From: Bacteroidota bacterium
Lineage (GTDB): Bacteria > Bacteroidota > Bacteroidia > Bacteroidales > Prolixibacteraceae
DNA length: 9,698 nucleotides
Assembly (NCBI GenBank): GCA_030691295.1
Contig: JAUYEQ010000004.1
Span: 1 to 9,698, forward strand
Reading direction: 5' to 3'
Shown: piece by piece, positions 7,463 through 9,698 of the stretch
Layout: each line of letters opens with the position of its first letter
How positions within the stretch are numbered: the stretch's first letter is position 1
Made by a program: the position numbers and the translations under genes
The notes under the pieces: model-generated
Database searches by the model: none
What the model saw: only the letters and a program-made list of their open reading frames with translations
Told to the model about the DNA's origin: nothing

Positions 7463-7492
7463 CAAGGCGATCATCTTTCAACGATCGCCTTG
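7463..7492. terminator. Perfect 10-bp hairpin between convergent transcripts, likely rnpB terminator
   Basis: CAAGGCGATC (7463-7472) and GATCGCCTTG (7483-7492) are exact reverse complements around a 10-nt loop. On the minus strand it lies about 18 nt past the RNase P RNA 3' end and is followed by GGTTTT. On the plus strand it is followed by TTTAATTT. A two-sided terminator is the simplest reading; neither T-run is ideal. Confidence 0.6.
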
Positions 7493-7507
7493 TTTAATTT
7501 GTAAAAA

Positions 7508-7917
7508 TACGCAAACCTGTAAGCCGGGTTCTGTGTCTTCCCCAATTGCATGGGAGAAACCTCCATCATTTATCTACCCGGGTAATCACTTACCCGATCC
7601 AGCAGCCTACCCCTCACGACTTCCGAAAAATCAAAACGGGCCGTTCTGTATTCCGGCGTACCGGAAAAATCGTGATATATTTGGCTTTGCAACCCATCAG
7701 AAGTACGGCTGATTGTGTTGCCACAACCACCGGTGAGCTTTTACCTCGCCTTTTCACCCGTTCCCGGTGGTGACACGTCAATACCGGGTGGTCATTTTCT
7801 GTTACCTTACTGCAAGCTTTCGCCCGCCTTCCTGTTAAGAAGCATGGTGCCCTGCGTTGCCCGGACTTTCCACTCCCCCACCCGAAGGCAAGGCAGCGAT
7901 AGAGCGGTCTGCGCGGC
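7508..7917 (-). ncRNA. rnpB: RNase P RNA (bacterial class A)
   Basis: This is the catalytic RNA of ribonuclease P, which removes the 5' leader of pre-tRNAs. Read on the minus strand it contains the conserved core: GGAAAGTCCGGGC (7871-7859, 5' half of P4), GGTGAAAAGGCGAGGTAAAA and AGCTCACC in the central region, TAGATAAATGATGG near the 3' side, and ACAGAACCCGGCTTAC (7534-7519, 3' half of P4). Helix P1 closes it: CGCAGACC (7913-7906) pairs with GGTTTGCG (7517-7510). That brackets about 404 nt, a usual class A length; the exact ends are uncertain by a few bases. The 5' end lies some 12-17 nt after the stop codon of the DUF2027-Smr gene on the same strand. I found no convincing promoter in the gap; CATCTTTG at 7924-7917 is too close. 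Transcription from within or from before the upstream gene, then processing, is possible. Confidence 0.95.
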
Positions 7918-7929
7918 AAAGATGGGAAA

Positions 7930-8973
7930 TTAGTTCCGAAGAATCACCATCGTTGCTCCAAATCCATATTCCTTGAAACTGGCATCCTGGAAATAATATT
8001 TTTTGTATTTGGTGCTGAGTTCTTTTCGGAGTTCCTGTTTAAGTGTTCCGTTGCCAATGCCGTGAATGAAAACTATTCGTTTAATTCCGTTTGCAATGGC
8101 TGTTTCAAGTTCGTTGCGAAAACGTCCCAGCTGAACTTCAAGCATTTCGTGGTTCGAAAGTCCGCGTGTATCTTCAAGCAATTCGTGAATATGCAAGTCA
8201 ACCTCCACCAAATCAGGAGAAACAGTTCGTTTCACCTCCACCTTTGATTCTTCTTTATCAAGCGTAATCTGTGTCAGATCTGTATCTGTTAATTTTGCCA
8301 TTTCTGCTTCCATATCCGGCCCGAGCAAGGGGAAAATCATTGCATTTTGCGTGAAGAAACGAGTTTTGGAATAACTGTTCATGCGGTAAAATTTCACTGG
8401 ATTCAGGCGCAAACATTTTACAAGCGGCGCTTCCAGTTTCGCAGATTCTTCCCTGAAAAACACAAGTTGAAATTGAAAGTCGGGCAATTCGTTCAAATCA
8501 AAACGGCTGAAACTTTCAAGATATCGTTTGCTGTTCGGGTTCATTTTACCCGATTCAACACTTTTGTAAAGTTTATCTTTCAGGTGACTGAAATTGTAAA
8601 GCACAAAATTATTGCTGTCGTTCACCATGTAAACCTTCAATTCGCCTTCCACCGGATTGTTTGAATCCTGCGGCACAAATGCCATATAAAAATCGGGGGC
8701 ATCTTTTCCTGAAACATATTTTGGTTCCGCTTTGGGCAACTCCTTTTTTACCGGCGCTTCAACTTCTTTCTTTTCATTTAACCGGATTTTTGCCTGACGC
8801 TTTTCCGCGTTCATCGAATTCGCGTCATCCAAAACCACGAGTTCGCTAATCAGGGTTGGAACTTCAAAACCATCGTAATCTTCAACACTGACCATCGTTT
8901 TGTTGATCACTGATTTTACGACACCGCCACCTACAGCGTTTAAAAATTTTACTTTGTCTCCAGCTTTTATCAT
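7930..8973 (-). CDS. DUF2027 and Smr-domain protein
   Basis: 347 aa, no signal peptide, so cytoplasmic. Residues 1-48 look like a small KOW/Tudor-type beta-barrel (GDKVKFLNAVGGGVV, VPTLISELVVL). About 49-88 is a charged linker rich in K and E. About 91-215 is the DUF2027 core (DFYMAFVP, VYMVNDSN, FQLVFFRE). Residues 257-347 are a Smr domain with its two signature motifs: V-D-L-H-I-H (258-263) and H-G-I-G-N-G-T-L (304-311), plus YGFGATMVIL near the end. Smr domains, known from MutS2 and stand-alone proteins, can be nucleases on DNA or RNA; the D-L-H-x-H and HGxGxG residues are intact here, so activity is plausible. There is no MutS ATPase part. The target is unknown. It precedes rnpB on the same strand and diverges from the queA-like gene. 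The ATG at 8973 fits the family N-terminus. Confidence 0.92.
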   Translation of the reverse strand: MIKAGDKVKFLNAVGGGVVKSVINKTMVSVEDYDGFEVPTLISELVVLDDANSMNAEKRQAKIRLNEKKEVEAPVKKELPKAEPKYVSGKDAPDFYMAFVPQDSNNPVEGELKVYMVNDSNNFVLYNFSHLKDKLYKSVESGKMNPNSKRYLESFSRFDLNELPDFQFQLVFFREESAKLEAPLVKCLRLNPVKFYRMNSYSKTRFFTQNAMIFPLLGPDMEAEMAKLTDTDLTQITLDKEESKVEVKRTVSPDLVEVDLHIHELLEDTRGLSNHEMLEVQLGRFRNELETAIANGIKRIVFIHGIGNGTLKQELRKELSTKYKKYYFQDASFKEYGFGATMVILRN

Positions 8974-8989
8974 TTTGAAATATTTTATA

Positions 8990-8997
8990 CAAAACTA
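8990..8997 (-). promoter_or_regulatory. Possible -7 element for the DUF2027-Smr gene
   Basis: On the minus strand TAGTTTTG (8997 to 8990) matches TAnnTTTG exactly, 16 nt before the ATG. No TTTG sits at the expected 19-21 nt spacing upstream, so only half of the consensus is present. If used, the leader would be about 10 nt. Confidence 0.4.
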
Positions 8998-9005
8998 ATA
9001 AGTAT

Positions 9006-9036
9006 TTTGACAGAAGTCTTGGAAACAGTATATTTG
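9006..9036 (+). promoter_or_regulatory. Consensus Bacteroidota promoter for the queA-like gene
   Basis: TTTG at 9006-9009 (-33) and TATATTTG at 9029-9036 (-7, TAnnTTTG) are both exact, with 19 bases between them. Transcription is expected near 9041-9044, so the leader before the ATG at 9051 is only about 7-10 nt. It overlaps the region that would serve the divergent Smr gene. Confidence 0.75.
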
Positions 9037-9050
9037 GCCGCTTCAATTCT

Positions 9051-9698
9051 ATGGAAAACAAAAACAAATTACTCGAACAAGTAACAGGCATATCAACCAG
9101 CGACTATGCCTACGAATTACCGGATGACAAAATTGCCAAATATCCGCTGGCCGAACGCGATCAGTCGAAATTGCTGGTTTGGAAGGATGGACAAATTCAG
9201 GATGCACAATTCCGAAATTTGACGGACTATCTGCCATCCAATAGTTTACTAATATTCAACAATACCAAAGTAATTCGTGCAAGGCTTCATTTTCTGAAAA
9301 AAACGGGGGCTAAAATCGAAGTTTTTTGCCTCGATCCGGTTGAACCTTCCGATTACCAGATTGCCTTTCAGACCACAAAATCGTGTGTTTGGAAATGCAT
9401 GATCGGCAACCAAAAGAAGTGGAAAGGCGAAATACTGCGAAAAATTATCAGGATTGATAATAAAGAAATAGTGTTTTGCGCCGAACAAACCGATCCTGAA
9501 AATAACAAAAGCCTGATTCGCTTTAGCTGGAACAATCCTGATTTTGAGTTTTCCCGGATCATTGAAAATGCAGGATCGTTGCCAATTCCGCCTTATCTGA
9601 ACCGCGAAACCGAACAAAGTGACCTGGAACGCTACCAAACTGTTTATTCAAAAATCAAAGGTTCGGTGGCCGCTCCTACCGCGGGCTTGCACTTTACT
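9051..9698 (+). CDS. queA: QueA-family S-adenosylmethionine:tRNA ribosyltransferase-isomerase, 3' end missing
   Basis: 216 codons are visible and the frame is open to the right edge; QueA proteins are usually about 350 aa. The enzyme moves the ribose of S-adenosylmethionine onto 7-deazaguanine in tRNA to make epoxyqueuosine. Family motifs: YELPDDKIAKYPLAERDQSK (21-40), LLIFNNTKVIRARL (66-79), LPIPPYLNR, YQTVYS and the signature GSVAAPTAGLHFT (204-216) at the edge. The N-terminus is about 13 residues longer than E. coli QueA, but no other in-frame ATG precedes the motifs, so 9051 is the start. The middle (about 86-160) departs from canonical QueA: it has F-C-L at 92-94, C112 and C116, and GNQKKWKG. 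This may be the second, longer QueA-like type I recall in Bacteroidota, so the symbol is provisional. There is no Shine-Dalgarno sequence and a very short leader. Confidence 0.88.
   Translation, partial: MENKNKLLEQVTGISTSDYAYELPDDKIAKYPLAERDQSKLLVWKDGQIQDAQFRNLTDYLPSNSLLIFNNTKVIRARLHFLKKTGAKIEVFCLDPVEPSDYQIAFQTTKSCVWKCMIGNQKKWKGEILRKIIRIDNKEIVFCAEQTDPENNKSLIRFSWNNPDFEFSRIIENAGSLPIPPYLNRETEQSDLERYQTVYSKIKGSVAAPTAGLHFT

Noticed and set aside
7917..7924. CATCTTTG on the minus strand as the -7 box of rnpB
   Set aside because: It is one base off TAnnTTTG, overlaps the expected RNA 5' end and has no upstream TTTG at proper spacing.
7546..7933. Open frames on both strands between the DUF1080 and Smr genes
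   Set aside because: They lie entirely within the RNase P RNA, whose conserved core and P1 helix explain the region.
9249..9638. Minus-strand open frame of 129 codons at the right edge
   Set aside because: It is antisense to the QueA-family coding sequence, which carries clear family motifs on the plus strand.

Overview
The window reads as chromosome of a member of the Bacteroidota, probably a Bacteroidales/Marinilabiliales-type environmental or gut relative; the order is a guess. Three things point there. Two large secreted proteins end in type IX secretion (T9SS) sorting domains. A DUF2027-Smr protein is present, an architecture I know only from this phylum. The promoters fit the Bacteroidota consensus (TTTG, about 19 nt, TAnnTTTG) rather than -35/-10 boxes, and the start codons lack Shine-Dalgarno sequences.

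Layout: 1-6353 (+) holds two consecutive genes for giant, mosaic, surface-exposed proteins. The first is cut by the left edge (1298 residues visible) and carries Ig-like, LamG/concanavalin-like and BACON-like domains. The second (814 aa) starts 11 nt later and is complete, with a signal peptide, cadherin-like repeats and a T9SS tail. Both share a roughly 115-residue module (three copies in total), so they look like co-expressed products of related assembly. A long hairpin followed by eight T, itself resembling a dispersed Bacteroidota repeat, closes the unit. At 6603-7340 (+) lies a periplasmic or secreted DUF1080 (3-keto-disaccharide hydrolase family) protein with its own promoter and terminator.

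The gene-poor stretch after it holds two hairpins and then the RNase P RNA gene (rnpB, minus strand, about 7508-7917). The rnpB 5' end is about 15 nt behind the stop codon of a minus-strand gene for a DUF2027-Smr protein (7930-8973). A 77-bp divergent intergenic region separates that gene from a queA-family gene (9051 to the right edge, +), whose promoter leaves almost no 5' leader.

In function the left two thirds is cell-surface/secretome material (adhesion or polysaccharide contact is an inference), while the right third is RNA housekeeping: RNase P RNA, a possible RNA-acting Smr protein and a tRNA queuosine enzyme. I see no mobile element, CRISPR array, tRNA or defence locus. The most unusual items are the shared three-copy surface module, the hairpin repeat serving as a terminator, and the divergent cysteine-containing insert of the QueA-like protein.
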